Assembly (NCBI GenBank): GCA_030690945.1
Contig: JAUYFM010000002.1
Coordinates: 103,357-167,356 of the forward strand
Source of the DNA: Smithellaceae bacterium
Lineage (GTDB): Bacteria; Desulfobacterota; Syntrophia; Syntrophales; Smithellaceae
DNA: 64,000 nt
Direction: 5' to 3'
A model generated the notes under the pieces. That model was not told the DNA's origin and searched no databases. It saw only the letters and a list, made by a program, of their open reading frames with translations. Each line of letters opens with the position of its first letter. Position 1 is the stretch's first letter. Positions 34,804-44,855 of the stretch are shown here, piece after piece. The position numbers and the translations under genes were made by a program.

Positions 34804-35766
34804 CTAAAAAATATCCGAGTAAGATTTCAAACCACAAAGAGACGTCGTGTTTTTGACGGCGTTAACGACGGCGCGCTCCATCACGCGGGCGGCCAAAAGG
34901 CCGGCCACGCTTAAATCCGCACTGACGTCACCGGTGGAGAGCGCAAAGATGGTGTCACCGTCTACCATCGTGTGTGCAGGACGCATCGTTCGAGCGTAGC
35001 CGTTTTGCGCCATGGAGGCAAGCTTTGTTACCTGCGCCTTATCAAAGGTGGCATTCGTTGCGACAACGCCAATCGTCGTGTTGCCGCTGAATAGATTTTT
35101 CTTGTCCGCATAAGCTTGGATCATGATGTCTTCCGTGTCAGCAAGAGTTTTCCCATCAACACTTAATGGCCCGGCAAGCTTCTTGCCGGTTTCCGGGTCG
35201 ATCACATCGCCAAGACAGTTGACCGCCACCAGCGCACCGACTTTCAAATCGCCGACCTGCAAAGCATAACAACCCAAGCCGCTTTTCATGGCGCGATTCA
35301 TGCCCAGGATTTTGCCGACGGTCGCGCCTGTTCCCGCGCCGACATTGCCCTGCGAACAGAACTTTTTCGTGGCGTTGACGCAGGCCGAATATCCCATTTC
35401 CTTATCCGGACGGATTTTGAAATCGCCAAGGGTCAAATCAAACAGCACCGCGCCGCAAACAATCGGCACCCGGGTGACGCCTACATCAAAACCAATTTTC
35501 TTTTCTTCCAGATATTGCATAATGCCTGCCGCCGCATCTAACCCGAAGGCACTGCCGCCGGCCAGCATCACGGCATGGATTTTCTGCACCAGATTGACCG
35601 GGTTAAGCAAATCCGTTTCCCGCGTGCCGGGTGCGCCGCCGCGCACATCCACACCGGCTGTTGCGCCGTCTCCACAGAGCATAACGGTGCAACCGGTCGC
35701 GGCGTTCAAATTCTGCGCATGCCCTACTTCGATCCCTTCAATGTCGGTGAACTCAATTTGTTTCAT
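34804..35766 (-). CDS. P1 family peptidase (DmpA/BapA-like, S58)
   Basis: A 320-residue Ntn-hydrolase-fold peptidase. It begins MKQIEFTDIEGIEVGHAQN and contains GCTVMLCGDGATAGVDVRGGAPGTRET (seen as GCTVMLCGDGATAG then VDVRGGAPGTRET), AVMLAGGSAFGLDAAAG and NTTIGVVATNA, the last carrying the predicted self-cleavage nucleophile (Thr). Family members cleave N-terminal residues from peptides or amides. AGGAGG precedes the ATG at 35766. It is a single gene flanked by repeats and not linked to a pathway. Confidence 0.85.
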   Translation of the reverse strand: MKQIEFTDIEGIEVGHAQNLNAATGCTVMLCGDGATAGVDVRGGAPGTRETDLLNPVNLVQKIHAVMLAGGSAFGLDAAAGIMQYLEEKKIGFDVGVTRVPIVCGAVLFDLTLGDFKIRPDKEMGYSACVNATKKFCSQGNVGAGTGATVGKILGMNRAMKSGLGCYALQVGDLKVGALVAVNCLGDVIDPETGKKLAGPLSVDGKTLADTEDIMIQAYADKKNLFSGNTTIGVVATNATFDKAQVTKLASMAQNGYARTMRPAHTMVDGDTIFALSTGDVSADLSVAGLLAARVMERAVVNAVKNTTSLCGLKSYSDIF

Positions 35767-36148
35767 GGATTGCCTCCTGTTTTACAGACGGAATGACCTG
35801 TAAATTACACCATTCGGATCTTTGATGTAAGTCCAATTCTAAATCAACACTTTGTTTAATCCCGCTGTTGCGGGACGAGCGTCAATTCTCCGCAGCGGGC
35901 TCGCGATATAATGACGTTCATTTCATACCTCGACAGCGAGCTCGCGAGGTGGTTGATACCTTTTGGGTAAGGTTTATAAACCCCGAAGGGGTTTCACGTC
36001 TATAGCTCATTGTGTCAATATACGTGCGACCCCTTCGGGGTCGTAGATTGTTTTCGGATATGTATTTCTATAAACCTATTATCCCTATGGGATAAAATGG
36101 ATTTTTAAAGGAATAGACTATTGGTCTTGGTAAGTAATACCATGTGCG
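35767..36148. other. Intergenic region rich in hairpin repeats
   Basis: No gene is visible. The region holds a composite repeat (35855-35957) and two short perfect hairpins: AAACCCC-GAA-GGGGTTT (35978-35994) and CGACCCC-TTC-GGGGTCG (36027-36043), the latter followed by a T-rich stretch. The hairpins could end transcription of prfA, whose stop is at 36149, on the - strand. Confidence 0.6.
35855..35957. repeat. Composite repeat, copy 1
   Basis: It starts TTTAATCCCGCTGTTGCGGG and ends GCGAGCTCGCGAGGTGGTTG. Copy 2 at 54349-54410 has the same start and end joined directly. Copy 1 has an extra 40 or so bases between two versions of CAGCGRGCTCGCGA. Hairpins CCCGC-TGTT-GCGGG and CGAGCTCG are inside. 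Confidence 0.75.
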
Positions 36149-37228
36149 TTATTGTCCCTGTTTGTTGAGCAGTTCGGCTTGATGGTGTGAGGCCAGTGCG
36201 TCAATCATAACGCCGATGTTGCCGTTGATGAAATTGTCAAGATCGTAGCGGGTTAGATTGATGCGGTGATCGGTGATGCGGCCCTGCGGAAAATTGTAGG
36301 TGCGAATGCGCTCGGAACGGTCACCGGTGCCTACCTGGCTTTTGCGTACCTGGGCTTGTTCGGCGTTTTGTTTCTGCACCATGGCATCCAGAAGTCTCGC
36401 CCGTAAAACTTTCATGGCCTTGATCTTGTTTTTGAGCTGAGATTTTTCATCCTGGCAGGTTACGACCAGTCCCGTCGGCAAATGGGTGATGCGCACCGCC
36501 GAATCCGTCGTATTGACGCTCTGGCCGCCGTGGCCGGTTGAACGGTAGACGTCAATGCGCAGTTCGTTTTGGTCGATGGTCAATTCCACGTCTTCTACCT
36601 CCGGCATGATAGCGACGGTGACGGCCGACGTATGAATCCTTCCTTGTGCCTCGGTGACGGGGACGCGCTGGACACGATGCACGCCGCTTTCATATTTTAA
36701 ACGGCTGTATGCGCCCCGGCCTTCAATCTGGGCGATGATTTCCTTGAAACCGCCCATGCCGCCCGCCGGTGAACTGCTGACAATTTCCACGTGCCAGCCC
36801 TGCGCTTCGGCATAGCGCGCGTACATGCGGAATAAGTCACCGACAAACAGACCGGCCTCATCGCCGCCGGTGCCCGCACGGATTTCCAGAAAAACGTTTT
36901 TATCGTCATTGGGATCTTTGGGCAGGAGGAAAATCGTTATTTTCCCCTCTATCTCGGAGAGCTCCTGTTGCAGGAGCGGCATTTCTTCTTTAACCATCGC
37001 CCTTATTTCTTCATCGTTTTCGGCAAGGAGTTCCTGGTTTTCGGCAATACGCGCCTTGATTTTTTCATACTGGCGGATGCTTTCCACCAGTCCCGTTAAG
37101 TCCGAGTGTTCTTTGGCATATTTCTGATATAACCCCTGTTTGGAAGCCACCTGGGCGTCGGAAAGCAGCCCTTCGAGTTCCTGGTAGCGAAGTTCAATGT
37201 CGCGTAGTTTGTTTAGTAAAATATCCAT
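36149..37228 (-). CDS. prfA: Peptide chain release factor 1
   Basis: A 359-residue class I release factor. The GGQ loop is in [17 protein letters not shown] (about 228-242). The stop-codon reading motif PVT is in [18 protein letters not shown], the RF1 form. It recognises UAA and UAG and triggers peptide release. I take the ATG at 37228 (MDILLNKL), not an upstream one that adds 18 non-conserved residues. Order rho-rpmE-prfA on one strand is common in Proteobacteria; prmC, which often follows, is absent here. Confidence 0.96.
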   Translation of the reverse strand: MDILLNKLRDIELRYQELEGLLSDAQVASKQGLYQKYAKEHSDLTGLVESIRQYEKIKARIAENQELLAENDEEIRAMVKEEMPLLQQELSEIEGKITIFLLPKDPNDDKNVFLEIRAGTGGDEAGLFVGDLFRMYARYAEAQGWHVEIVSSSPAGGMGGFKEIIAQIEGRGAYSRLKYESGVHRVQRVPVTEAQGRIHTSAVTVAIMPEVEDVELTIDQNELRIDVYRSTGHGGQSVNTTDSAVRITHLPTGLVVTCQDEKSQLKNKIKAMKVLRARLLDAMVQKQNAEQAQVRKSQVGTGDRSERIRTYNFPQGRITDHRINLTRYDLDNFINGNIGVMIDALASHHQAELLNKQGQ

Positions 37229-37395
37229 AACTGACCTGGCCGGTAGATCTTCAAAAAATGTTGGTTGAGGGGAAAGACACATTTATAGCGCTCCTCATTT
37301 CTGGGAGGACGCAGCTATAAATGCCGGGAATGTTCTGACCTGTTGATCATGAGGATAAAGTCCAAAATTGTCTGTACGCTAGCGGTACGTTAATC

Positions 37396-37638
37396 CTATG
37401 CTTTTTTTGTTGTTTTCTTTGTAACTGGTGCGACTTCCGCTTTGGGTGCGTATTTCCTTTTGAATTTCTCCACACGGCCCGCCGTATCCAGAAGCTTTTG
37501 CTTGCCGGTGATAAACGGATGACAGCTGGAGCAAATGTCTATTTTGATGTCTTTCTTGGTTGATTTCGTTTCAATCACATTGCCGCAAACGCAAGTGATT
37601 GTTGTTTCTTTATATTCCGGATGAATACCTTCTTTCAT
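37396..37638 (-). CDS. rpmE: Ribosomal protein bL31, zinc-binding form
   Basis: An 80-residue bL31. [20 protein letters not shown] begins the gene; Cys residues in CVCG and CSSCHPF form the zinc site of the C+ type. The tail ([16 protein letters not shown]) is basic. The ATG at 37638 is chosen because it starts the conserved MKEGIHP. An upstream in-frame ATG adds a Glu-rich stretch that encodes the ribosome binding site (GAGGAAGAAGG). Confidence 0.95.
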   Translation of the reverse strand: MKEGIHPEYKETTITCVCGNVIETKSTKKDIKIDICSSCHPFITGKQKLLDTAGRVEKFKRKYAPKAEVAPVTKKTTKKA

Positions 37639-37776
37639 TTTTCCTTCTTCCTCCTGGCCCATTGTCTGCAATGTTTGACAAAGGTCTCTATAATTTTAAA
37701 CAGATGCGCTGCATTATCCTATAAGCTGTAAAAATTCAAGATAATAATTGGCGGGTTTCAACATGCCGCCGGATGA

Positions 37777-39024
37777 TTATGAATTCATAGAATCCAGAAA
37801 TTCCTGGTTTGTTGCCGTTCTCTTGATTTTGCCGATAATAAACTCCATCGCATCGACCGGATTCATTTCCTGCAGCAGACGGCGTAGAATCCAGATGCGG
37901 TTGAGATTTGCTTTGGGGATCAGCAATTCTTCTTTGCGTGTGCCGGATCGGATCAGATCAAACGCGGGGAAGATACGGCGGTCGGCGATACGGCGGTCCA
38001 GATGTAATTCCATATTGCCGGTGCCTTTGAATTCTTCAAAAATAACTTCGTCCATACGGCTGCCGGTATCGATTAAGGCGGTTGAAATGATGGTTAAGCT
38101 ACCGCCGTTTTCAATGTTTCGGGCTGCGCCGAAGAAGCGCTTGGGTTTGTGCAGTGCGTTGGAATCGACACCGCCGGAAAGTACCTTGCCGGAAGGCGGC
38201 ACGACGGTGTTGTACGCGCGTGCCAGACGGGTGATAGAGTCTAGCAAAATGACGACGTCTTTTTTGTGTTCGACCAGTCGTTTTGCTTTTTCAATAACCA
38301 TTTCGGCAACCTGGACGTGGCGCGAAGCCGGCTCGTCAAAGGTTGACGAGATCACCTCGCCTTTGACGCTGCGCTGCATGTCAGTTACTTCCTCGGGACG
38401 CTCGTCAATGAGCAGCACCATCAAAACGACTTCCTTATGATTGGCCGTAATGCTGTGGGCGATATCCTGTAAAAGAACCGTTTTGCCGGCGCGCGGCGGC
38501 GAAACGATCAGGCCGCGCTGTCCCTTGCCGATGGGTGCAAATAAATCCAGGGTTCGTGTAGAAAAGTTTTCCGGATCAAATTCCAGATTCAATTTTTCCT
38601 CGGGATAAAGGGGGGTCAGGTTGTCAAAGAGGATTTTATCACGGGCTGCCTCGGGGCTTTCGAAGTTAACTTCATCGACTTTCAAGAGGGCGAAATATTT
38701 TTCACCTTCTTTAGGAGGACGGACTTCACCGGCAATCGTGTCGCCGGTTCTCAAATTAAAGCGGCGAATCTGCGAAGGTGAAATGTAAATGTCGTCGGGG
38801 CTGGGCAGATAGTTATAATCGACTGCGCGCAGGAAGCCGAAACCATCCGGCAGGATTTCCAGAACGCCGGAGCCGGAGATAACGCCGTTTTGCTCCGCCT
38901 GGGTTTGCAAAATGGCAAAAATCAGATCCTGGCGGCGCATGCCGCTGGCCCCCGGAACTTCTATCTCCTTGGCCAGATTGTTGAGCTCGCTGATAGGCAG
39001 CCTCTTAATGTCTTCGATGTTCAT
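37777..39024 (-). CDS. rho: Transcription termination factor Rho
   Basis: A 415-residue hexameric RNA-dependent ATPase. The N-terminal RNA-binding domain has [25 protein letters not shown]; Walker A is [11 protein letters not shown] (about 178-188), then Walker [17 protein letters not shown] and the Q/R-loops ([23 protein letters not shown], seen as two parts). It is normal in length with no insert. AAGGAAA precedes the ATG. Between rho and the next gene (39025-39402) lies 378 bases of AT-rich sequence. Confidence 0.97.
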   Translation of the reverse strand: MNIEDIKRLPISELNNLAKEIEVPGASGMRRQDLIFAILQTQAEQNGVISGSGVLEILPDGFGFLRAVDYNYLPSPDDIYISPSQIRRFNLRTGDTIAGEVRPPKEGEKYFALLKVDEVNFESPEAARDKILFDNLTPLYPEEKLNLEFDPENFSTRTLDLFAPIGKGQRGLIVSPPRAGKTVLLQDIAHSITANHKEVVLMVLLIDERPEEVTDMQRSVKGEVISSTFDEPASRHVQVAEMVIEKAKRLVEHKKDVVILLDSITRLARAYNTVVPPSGKVLSGGVDSNALHKPKRFFGAARNIENGGSLTIISTALIDTGSRMDEVIFEEFKGTGNMELHLDRRIADRRIFPAFDLIRSGTRKEELLIPKANLNRIWILRRLLQEMNPVDAMEFIIGKIKRTATNQEFLDSMNS

Positions 39025-39402
39025 AAATATTTCCTTAATTTAGATTAGTAACAGACTCGATATTGGAATGAAATGTATTTGTATTGACTGCATTAATTTT
39101 CAAGAAACACACGAGGATATTCACGATTTTTTAAGCAGTTACGGATTTAGTATCGGCTTGTTTATTTGAATACTTGAATCGCTCCAAAGGGCAGGGCTGA
39201 ATCAGCCTCTGACGAATTGGCTATTACGCTATATGAATCAGTACAAACTGTCAAGATATTTTCTTAACAGACATCTTCTTGCCGGTAAAAGAATAATATC
39301 ATGTGATAGATAGAATCATCCCAAAGTTTTTCCTTGATTCCTGAGCCGCACTAAACTAAATGATATTTATAAATATTTTGGAAATGAGAGGTTTAAGTTT
39401 CT
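39025..39402. other. AT-rich divergent intergenic region, no gene seen
   Basis: This gap separates divergent rho and the DEAD-box helicase gene. It should hold two promoters, but I see no clear -10/-35 pair at good spacing. An imperfect -35 (TTGACT) at 39084 has no matching -10. No repeats or RNA genes are visible. Confidence 0.4.
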
Positions 39403-40893
39403 ATGAGCGACGATAATCCCAATGAAGGGATAGATACGCCTGTGGCCGATGGCCCCCGCGATATCTGTCTAGAAGAACTGACTGACGATCTGAAGGCGGC
39501 CTGCGAGCGAGCGGGCTGGACGTCTTTGGTACCCGTGCAGGCCAAATCCATTCCTTACCTTCTTTCCGGCCGTGATGTGATGATTCAGTCGCGAACCGGC
39601 AGCGGCAAAACAGGCGGTTATTTGCTGCCGATTATGCAGAAAATCGATATGCAAAAAAATGTCGCCCAGGCGCTGGTTTTAGTTCCTACCCGTGAACTGG
39701 CCCTGCAGGTGTCCCAGGAAGCGCTGATGCTGTTTCAGGGGACCGAGCTGCGAACGGCTGTTGTTTACGGCGGTGTCGGTTACACCGCCCAACTGGAAGC
39801 TTTTCGGGGCGGCGCTCAACTGGTGGTCGGCACGCCGGGACGCATTCTGGATCATCTGCTTAAAAACACGCTTTCGCTGGATCATCTGAAGATGTTGATT
39901 TTTGATGAAGCGGACCGGATGCTGTCTATGGGATTTTATCCCGATATGGTCAAAATCCGTAAATATATCCCGACAGGCAAGATTACGAGCAGCATGTTTT
40001 CAGCTACTTTCCCGCCGCAGGTCATTCGTCTGGCCGGTCAATTTTTACATAAGCCCGAGTTGCTGAGTTTAAGCGGCAACGAAGTGCATATCGCCGAAAG
40101 CGAGCATATTTATTATGTTGTGCCGGGCATGCGCAAGGAGCGGTCGCTGGTGCGGATTATCGAAATCGAGAATCCCGCCTCGGCCATTATTTTCTGCAAC
40201 ACCAAAGACACGGTGCATTATCTGTCTGTCGTGCTGAAACGCTTCGGTTATGACGCGGACGAACTTAGCTCCGATCTGGCCCAAAGCGCGAGGGAAAAGG
40301 TGATGGCCCGGGTACGGCGAGGGGCCTTGCGCTTTTTAGTGGCTACCGACGTGGCGGCGCGCGGCATTGACATCCCCGATCTTTCGCACGTGATTCAGTA
40401 TGAGCCGCCGGAAGACCCGGAAGCTTATGTGCATCGCGCCGGACGCACCGGAAGGATGGGGTCAAGCGGCGTGGTCATTTCCGTGGTTGCAGAAATGGAA
40501 AAATTCAAAATACAAAGTATTGCTCGTTTTTACAATATTCATATGGAGGAGCGCCCGCTGCCCGGCGATGAGGAACTCGAAAGAGTGGTTGCCGAAAGGA
40601 TCACCGCTCTTTTGGAGGCCAGGTTACGCGGTCGCGACAATATTCAGATGGAACGGATGCAGCGCTTTCTGCCGCTGGCGCGAAATCTGGCGCAGGCCGA
40701 AGATGAACTGGCGATTATCACCATGCTGCTGGACGATTATTATCAACAGACCCTTCATGCGCCACCGGTTCAACTCGCGGCCGATATCATAGAAGAGGGA
40801 AGCCAGCCCAAACCAAAACTAAGCCTGAGCCCCAAGCCCAAACCCCAAAATGGAAGGCCGCGGTCAAGAAACAGAAAACCAAGGACGCCATAG
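39403..40893 (+). CDS. DEAD-box ATP-dependent RNA helicase
   Basis: A 496-residue helicase. In order: RTGSGKTGGY (motif I, about 65-74), PTRELALQ (Ia), TPGRILDH (Ib), DEADRMLSMGF (II), SATF (III), IIFCNTK (IV), VATDVAARGIDIPDLSHV (V) and HRAGRTGRMG (VI). The tail is basic and Pro/Lys-rich (about 465-496), typical of RhlE or CsdA-type enzymes. It probably helps ribosome assembly or RNA turnover. The patatin gene starts two bases after the stop. Confidence 0.95.
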   Translation: MSDDNPNEGIDTPVADGPRDICLEELTDDLKAACERAGWTSLVPVQAKSIPYLLSGRDVMIQSRTGSGKTGGYLLPIMQKIDMQKNVAQALVLVPTRELALQVSQEALMLFQGTELRTAVVYGGVGYTAQLEAFRGGAQLVVGTPGRILDHLLKNTLSLDHLKMLIFDEADRMLSMGFYPDMVKIRKYIPTGKITSSMFSATFPPQVIRLAGQFLHKPELLSLSGNEVHIAESEHIYYVVPGMRKERSLVRIIEIENPASAIIFCNTKDTVHYLSVVLKRFGYDADELSSDLAQSAREKVMARVRRGALRFLVATDVAARGIDIPDLSHVIQYEPPEDPEAYVHRAGRTGRMGSSGVVISVVAEMEKFKIQSIARFYNIHMEERPLPGDEELERVVAERITALLEARLRGRDNIQMERMQRFLPLARNLAQAEDELAIITMLLDDYYQQTLHAPPVQLAADIIEEGSQPKPKLSLSPKPKPQNGRPRSRNRKPRTP

Positions 40894-40895
40894 CC

Positions 40896-41798
40896 ATGCC
40901 GGTTAATTTTCATCGCTTACGAAAGTTTCTTTATCCTGTCTTTTGGGGCTGTTTGTTCCTGTTTGTTTCCTGCGCAACAACACCGCCTGTCGCTGTGCCT
41001 CCGCCCCCGCCCGCAAAAATTGCCGTTGTGCTGGGCGCGGGAGCATCCAAGGGGTTTGCTCATATCGGCGTGTTAAAAGTTCTCGAGTCCCATCGCATTC
41101 CCATCCATATGGTCGTCGGCACCAGTGTCGGCTCTTTTGTCGGCAGCCTCTATGCTTATGGCTATAATCCCTATGATCTCCAGACCATTGCCTTCTCCCT
41201 TTCGAAAGATGATATGGCCGATTACATCATTCCGGATAACGGGTTCATCAAAGGCGAAAAGCTGGAGAATTTTATCAATAATAAAGTGAAATATACGACC
41301 ATTGATAAATTCAAAATTCCCTTTTATGCCGTGGCAACCAACATTCAAACCGGCGAGGAAATGGTATTTGGCCGGGGCAATGCAGGCCGCGCCGTGCGGG
41401 CCAGTTGTTCCATTCCGGGTATCTTTAATCCGGTGATGATCGGTGATAAAGCTTATGTGGACGGCGGGGTGGTCAGCCCTGTGGCCATCGATGTGGCCCG
41501 TAGGTTTGGCGCGGATGTGGTTATTGCCGTCGATATATCAGCCAGCCTATCTTCAACAGCGACCACCGGGACCATCGAAACCATGATGCGGGCGATTGAT
41601 ATTATGCATAACAAGATGGCGGTCATTCAATTAAAAAGCGCCGATGTCGTGATTAAGCCCAAAGTGGGAAATATCGGTTCGAGCGATTTTACCAAAAGGC
41701 ATGAAGCGATCATGGAGGGCGAAAAAGCGGCTACTGAAGCCATGCCGGCTATTAATCAGTTGATCACCAAACTGCGTCAGGAAGGCCGGCTCAAGTAA
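40896..41798 (+). CDS. Patatin-like phospholipase lipoprotein
   Basis: A 300-residue protein with a lipoprotein signal (LFLFVSC, lipidated Cys at about 27) followed by Pro-rich ATTPPVAVPPPPPAK. The patatin domain has GAGASKGFAHIGVLK (oxyanion loop), catalytic Ser in GTSVGSFVG (about 76) and catalytic Asp in DGGVVSP (about 188). It resembles RssA-type enzymes. It is probably anchored in the outer membrane and hydrolyses acyl esters of lipids. Operon partner: the helicase upstream. Confidence 0.9.
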   Translation: MPVNFHRLRKFLYPVFWGCLFLFVSCATTPPVAVPPPPPAKIAVVLGAGASKGFAHIGVLKVLESHRIPIHMVVGTSVGSFVGSLYAYGYNPYDLQTIAFSLSKDDMADYIIPDNGFIKGEKLENFINNKVKYTTIDKFKIPFYAVATNIQTGEEMVFGRGNAGRAVRASCSIPGIFNPVMIGDKAYVDGGVVSPVAIDVARRFGADVVIAVDISASLSSTATTGTIETMMRAIDIMHNKMAVIQLKSADVVIKPKVGNIGSSDFTKRHEAIMEGEKAATEAMPAINQLITKLRQEGRLK

Positions 41799-41838
41799 GT
41801 CGTCCGGCTTATTCACAACGACTGCTTATCAAAAATAG

Positions 41839-43206
41839 TTATTTGCGCAGATTGTATTTAATCATTTTGAGTTGCAAGCCTTTGCGACTTAAGCCCAGTT
41901 GTTTGGCGGCCTTCGTAACATTGCCCTCCAATTCGTCAAGACATTGGATGATCATCTGACGCTCCACATTTTCCATGTGCGTGCGCATAAAATCTTTAAA
42001 GGGTTTTTTGTCTTCATCCGTCAAGGCCTCGACATCTTTTTCCAGATTAGCCTTGAATTCCGGCGGGACTTCGCCGGCGGTGATCATGGGTGCTTTGGCC
42101 ATGAGCATCATTCGTTCCATCAGGTTTTCCAACTCACGGATATTGCCGGGCCATCGATAGCGCAAGAGCATGTCTTTTACTGCATCGTCCACACCGCCGA
42201 TCGTCAACGCCAGTTTCTTGTTGAATTTATCGACAAAAAATTCCACGAGAGGGATGATGTCGCCCTTTCTTTCCCGCAAGGGAGGCACGCTAATGGGAAA
42301 AACATTCAGGCGATAGAATAAATCTTCACGGAAACTTCCATCCTGCACGCTTTGCATCAGATTCCTATTGGTCGCGGCAATAAAACGCACATCCACTTTG
42401 ATCGTTTTGAGACCGCCGACCCGCTCAAATTCCTGTTCCTGCAAAACGCGCAGCAGTTTGACCTGCATATCCCTTGGAATTTCAACCACTTCATCAAGAA
42501 ATAAGGTGCCTTTATGGGCCAGTTCAAACTTGCCCGGTTTGGTAACGGCCGCGCCCGTGAAAGCGCCTTTTTCGTAGCCAAACAGTTCGCTTTCCATCAG
42601 CGTTTCCGCAATGGCCGCGCAGTTGATTTTGATCAGCGGGTTATTTTTTCGCGGTGAATTACGGTGAATGGCTTCGGCGACCAGTTCCTTGCCCGTGCCG
42701 GTTTCTCCGTTGATCAGAATAGTGGTGGTGGTGGGCGCCACCCGTTTGATCGCGTCAAACAGTTCCAGTGTCGATGGGCTTGATCCGATGATGTCGGCGC
42801 GCTCAATTTCTTCCGGCGGTAAAAAGAATTCATTCTCTTTTAAATTACGGGTTTTGATGGCTTTGGAGACGATATTTTTCAGTTCTTCAAGTTCAAAGGG
42901 TTTGGTGATGTAATCCAAGGCTCCTTTTTTGAGCGCTTCAACGGCCGTCGCCACGGTACCGTGCGCTGTGATCATAATTACAGGAACTTCCGGGTATTCC
43001 TGACTGACACGATTGAGCAGTTCCATACCGTCGATGCGCGGCATTTTCAAATCCGTGATCACGGCGGCAATCCGACCGGATTTCAAAATTTGCAGCGCTT
43101 CGGAGCCGTCAGCGGCGGAGGCGACTTCATAGCCTTCCCGCTTCAACATGGCCGCCAAAACCAGCCGCATATTCAATTCATCATCAACGATTAAAATTTT
43201 ATTCAT
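41839..43206 (-). CDS. Sigma54-dependent response regulator, NtrC family
   Basis: A 455-residue regulator. The receiver (1-120) has the phosphorylatable Asp (about 53) in AVITDLKMPRIDG and Lys in YITKPF. The AAA+ domain has GETGTGKELVAEAIH (Walker A), GYEKGAFTGAAV (GAFTGA loop that contacts sigma54), and a Fis-type helix-turn-helix at the end (VTKAAKQLGLSRKGLQLKMIKY). It activates sigma54 promoters when phosphorylated by the neighbouring kinase at 43254. No target site in the window was identified. Confidence 0.95.
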   Translation of the reverse strand: MNKILIVDDELNMRLVLAAMLKREGYEVASAADGSEALQILKSGRIAAVITDLKMPRIDGMELLNRVSQEYPEVPVIMITAHGTVATAVEALKKGALDYITKPFELEELKNIVSKAIKTRNLKENEFFLPPEEIERADIIGSSPSTLELFDAIKRVAPTTTTILINGETGTGKELVAEAIHRNSPRKNNPLIKINCAAIAETLMESELFGYEKGAFTGAAVTKPGKFELAHKGTLFLDEVVEIPRDMQVKLLRVLQEQEFERVGGLKTIKVDVRFIAATNRNLMQSVQDGSFREDLFYRLNVFPISVPPLRERKGDIIPLVEFFVDKFNKKLALTIGGVDDAVKDMLLRYRWPGNIRELENLMERMMLMAKAPMITAGEVPPEFKANLEKDVEALTDEDKKPFKDFMRTHMENVERQMIIQCLDELEGNVTKAAKQLGLSRKGLQLKMIKYNLRK

Positions 43207-43253
43207 GGGTTACAACTATTATGACTTGGCGATTAAATCAAGATGGATTGTGT

Positions 43254-44780
43254 TTATGTTTTGCCGTCTGTGTTGAGCCGGATAAAGAAGACACTTCCTT
43301 GCCCGGGCAGAGATTTGACCCGGATGGAGCCGCCGTGTTCCCTGATAATTCTCTGGCAGATCGCCAATCCCAGTCCTACGCCTCTTTCCTTGGTCGTGTA
43401 AAAAGGTTTGAAGATGTTTTTGATATCGTCCGGGCCTATACCATTGCCTGTGTCCCGGATGGTAATGCCTGTGGCGACGCCGGCGCTGGTTTCAATTTTT
43501 GATGTCCTGAAGGCCAGGCTGCCGCCCTGGGGCATGGCTTCAATCGCGTTTAGCGAGATATTGATCATGACCTGAAGAATTTGCTGTTCATCAACATTGA
43601 CGGCAGGCAATCCTTCCTGCAGATCCCGTGATATGGAAATATTCTCGGCCAGGCGATTGGCCGCGATGATTGAAATCGCCCGGTCCATAACGGCATTAAT
43701 GTCCTGGGGCTGAATTTTGCTGGAAAAAGGGCGCGCATAATCCAGAAATTGGCTGACGACCGTGTCGAGGCGGTTGACCTCCTCAATAATTACATTTAAA
43801 AGTTTGCTGTGTTCTTCCGTGGCCGTCTCGGATTGAAGAACTTGCGCCGCTCCCTTGATGGACCCCAGAGGATTGCGGATTTCGTGGGCGAAAACGGGCG
43901 CCATTTCGGCCAGCAGCAGGGCCTTTTCTCTTTCCAGTTTTTCATCAAACTCATAAAGGGACGTAAAGACGTCCTTGCTGCCGGGATAAAGGAAACTGAA
44001 AATTTTCTTTAAGATCATCTTGATCGGGGTGACGGAAATGACGATTAAAAACGATGCCATGACAACACTGGTAAAAGAAGGCAGACTGGAACTGAAAAAG
44101 AAAGCAACAAAATAAAAGATAAAGGCGCCGGTGAGGGTGCTGATAAAAATGACCAGAGCGCGGGCGAAAAAATCATGCAGTTCGGAAAGCTGGGGATAAG
44201 CGATAATCAGCAGGGTAAAGTAAAGCAGGGCGGATAAAACCAAACCGGTCATGGGCGGAAAATTATAACCCAGATAACCCAGTAGATCGGCGCCCGAGAG
44301 CAATACGGCTATCGGACAGGCAATCAGCAGATAACGCAGCCGTCTTTTTTCCGTACTTGGAAACAGTTTGCCGACATGCCGCAGCAGAGCAAAGTAGCAG
44401 ACGACCAGCACGAGACAGGCATAGGCGATCAGCGTGACGCGAAAATGCGGCCAGGCTCGCAGGGGTGAAAATAGCAGGCTGACGCCGGCCAGACTGATGA
44501 GAGACGTCAGCGCCACCGAGCTTTGTGAAAGATAAGATTTGTTGTGGGTCAGATGGCGGAAAAACCAGACGGCCAGGGGGGCAATGGCCAGAAGCCCGAT
44601 ATGCTCGATATATATCCAGAATCCCGGCGCAAACAGGCCCCGGAAAAAAACCGCCGCCTGGGAAATAAAAATAGCCAGGCAAAAGCCCGCAAAAGACTTT
44701 TGGAGCTTGTCCATTTTTCCCGTGATGAAAAGGGACAGGGCGATCGTAAAACTGGTTGCCGCCAGTGTAAAAGTATCCAT
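43254..44780 (-). CDS. Membrane sensor histidine kinase, partner of the NtrC-type regulator
   Basis: A 508-residue kinase. Eight or so hydrophobic helices occupy residues about 1-250, with no obvious PAS or periplasmic domain. The phospho-acceptor His (about 298) is in VFAHEIRNPLGSIKGAAQVL. The ATPase boxes are ISLNAIEAMPQGG (N), DTGNGIGPDD (G1) and GVGLGLAICQRIIREHGG (G2). I use the ATG at 44780; a TTG at 44831 with AGAGG is an alternative that adds 17 residues. It lies upstream of the regulator by 47 bases, divergently from the gene at 44856. Confidence 0.9.
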   Translation of the reverse strand: MDTFTLAATSFTIALSLFITGKMDKLQKSFAGFCLAIFISQAAVFFRGLFAPGFWIYIEHIGLLAIAPLAVWFFRHLTHNKSYLSQSSVALTSLISLAGVSLLFSPLRAWPHFRVTLIAYACLVLVVCYFALLRHVGKLFPSTEKRRLRYLLIACPIAVLLSGADLLGYLGYNFPPMTGLVLSALLYFTLLIIAYPQLSELHDFFARALVIFISTLTGAFIFYFVAFFFSSSLPSFTSVVMASFLIVISVTPIKMILKKIFSFLYPGSKDVFTSLYEFDEKLEREKALLLAEMAPVFAHEIRNPLGSIKGAAQVLQSETATEEHSKLLNVIIEEVNRLDTVVSQFLDYARPFSSKIQPQDINAVMDRAISIIAANRLAENISISRDLQEGLPAVNVDEQQILQVMINISLNAIEAMPQGGSLAFRTSKIETSAGVATGITIRDTGNGIGPDDIKNIFKPFYTTKERGVGLGLAICQRIIREHGGSIRVKSLPGQGSVFFIRLNTDGKT

Positions 44781-44855
44781 ATATTGACTTTTATCATACT
44801 CTGATTTAATAACCAGAACAAATAAAGACAAAACCTCTAAGGGATCGGTGAAGGA

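Noticed and set aside
35978..36043. Independent RNA gene between the P1 peptidase and prfA
   Set aside because: Only two short perfect hairpins are present; these resemble interspersed repeats or terminators, not a folded RNA.
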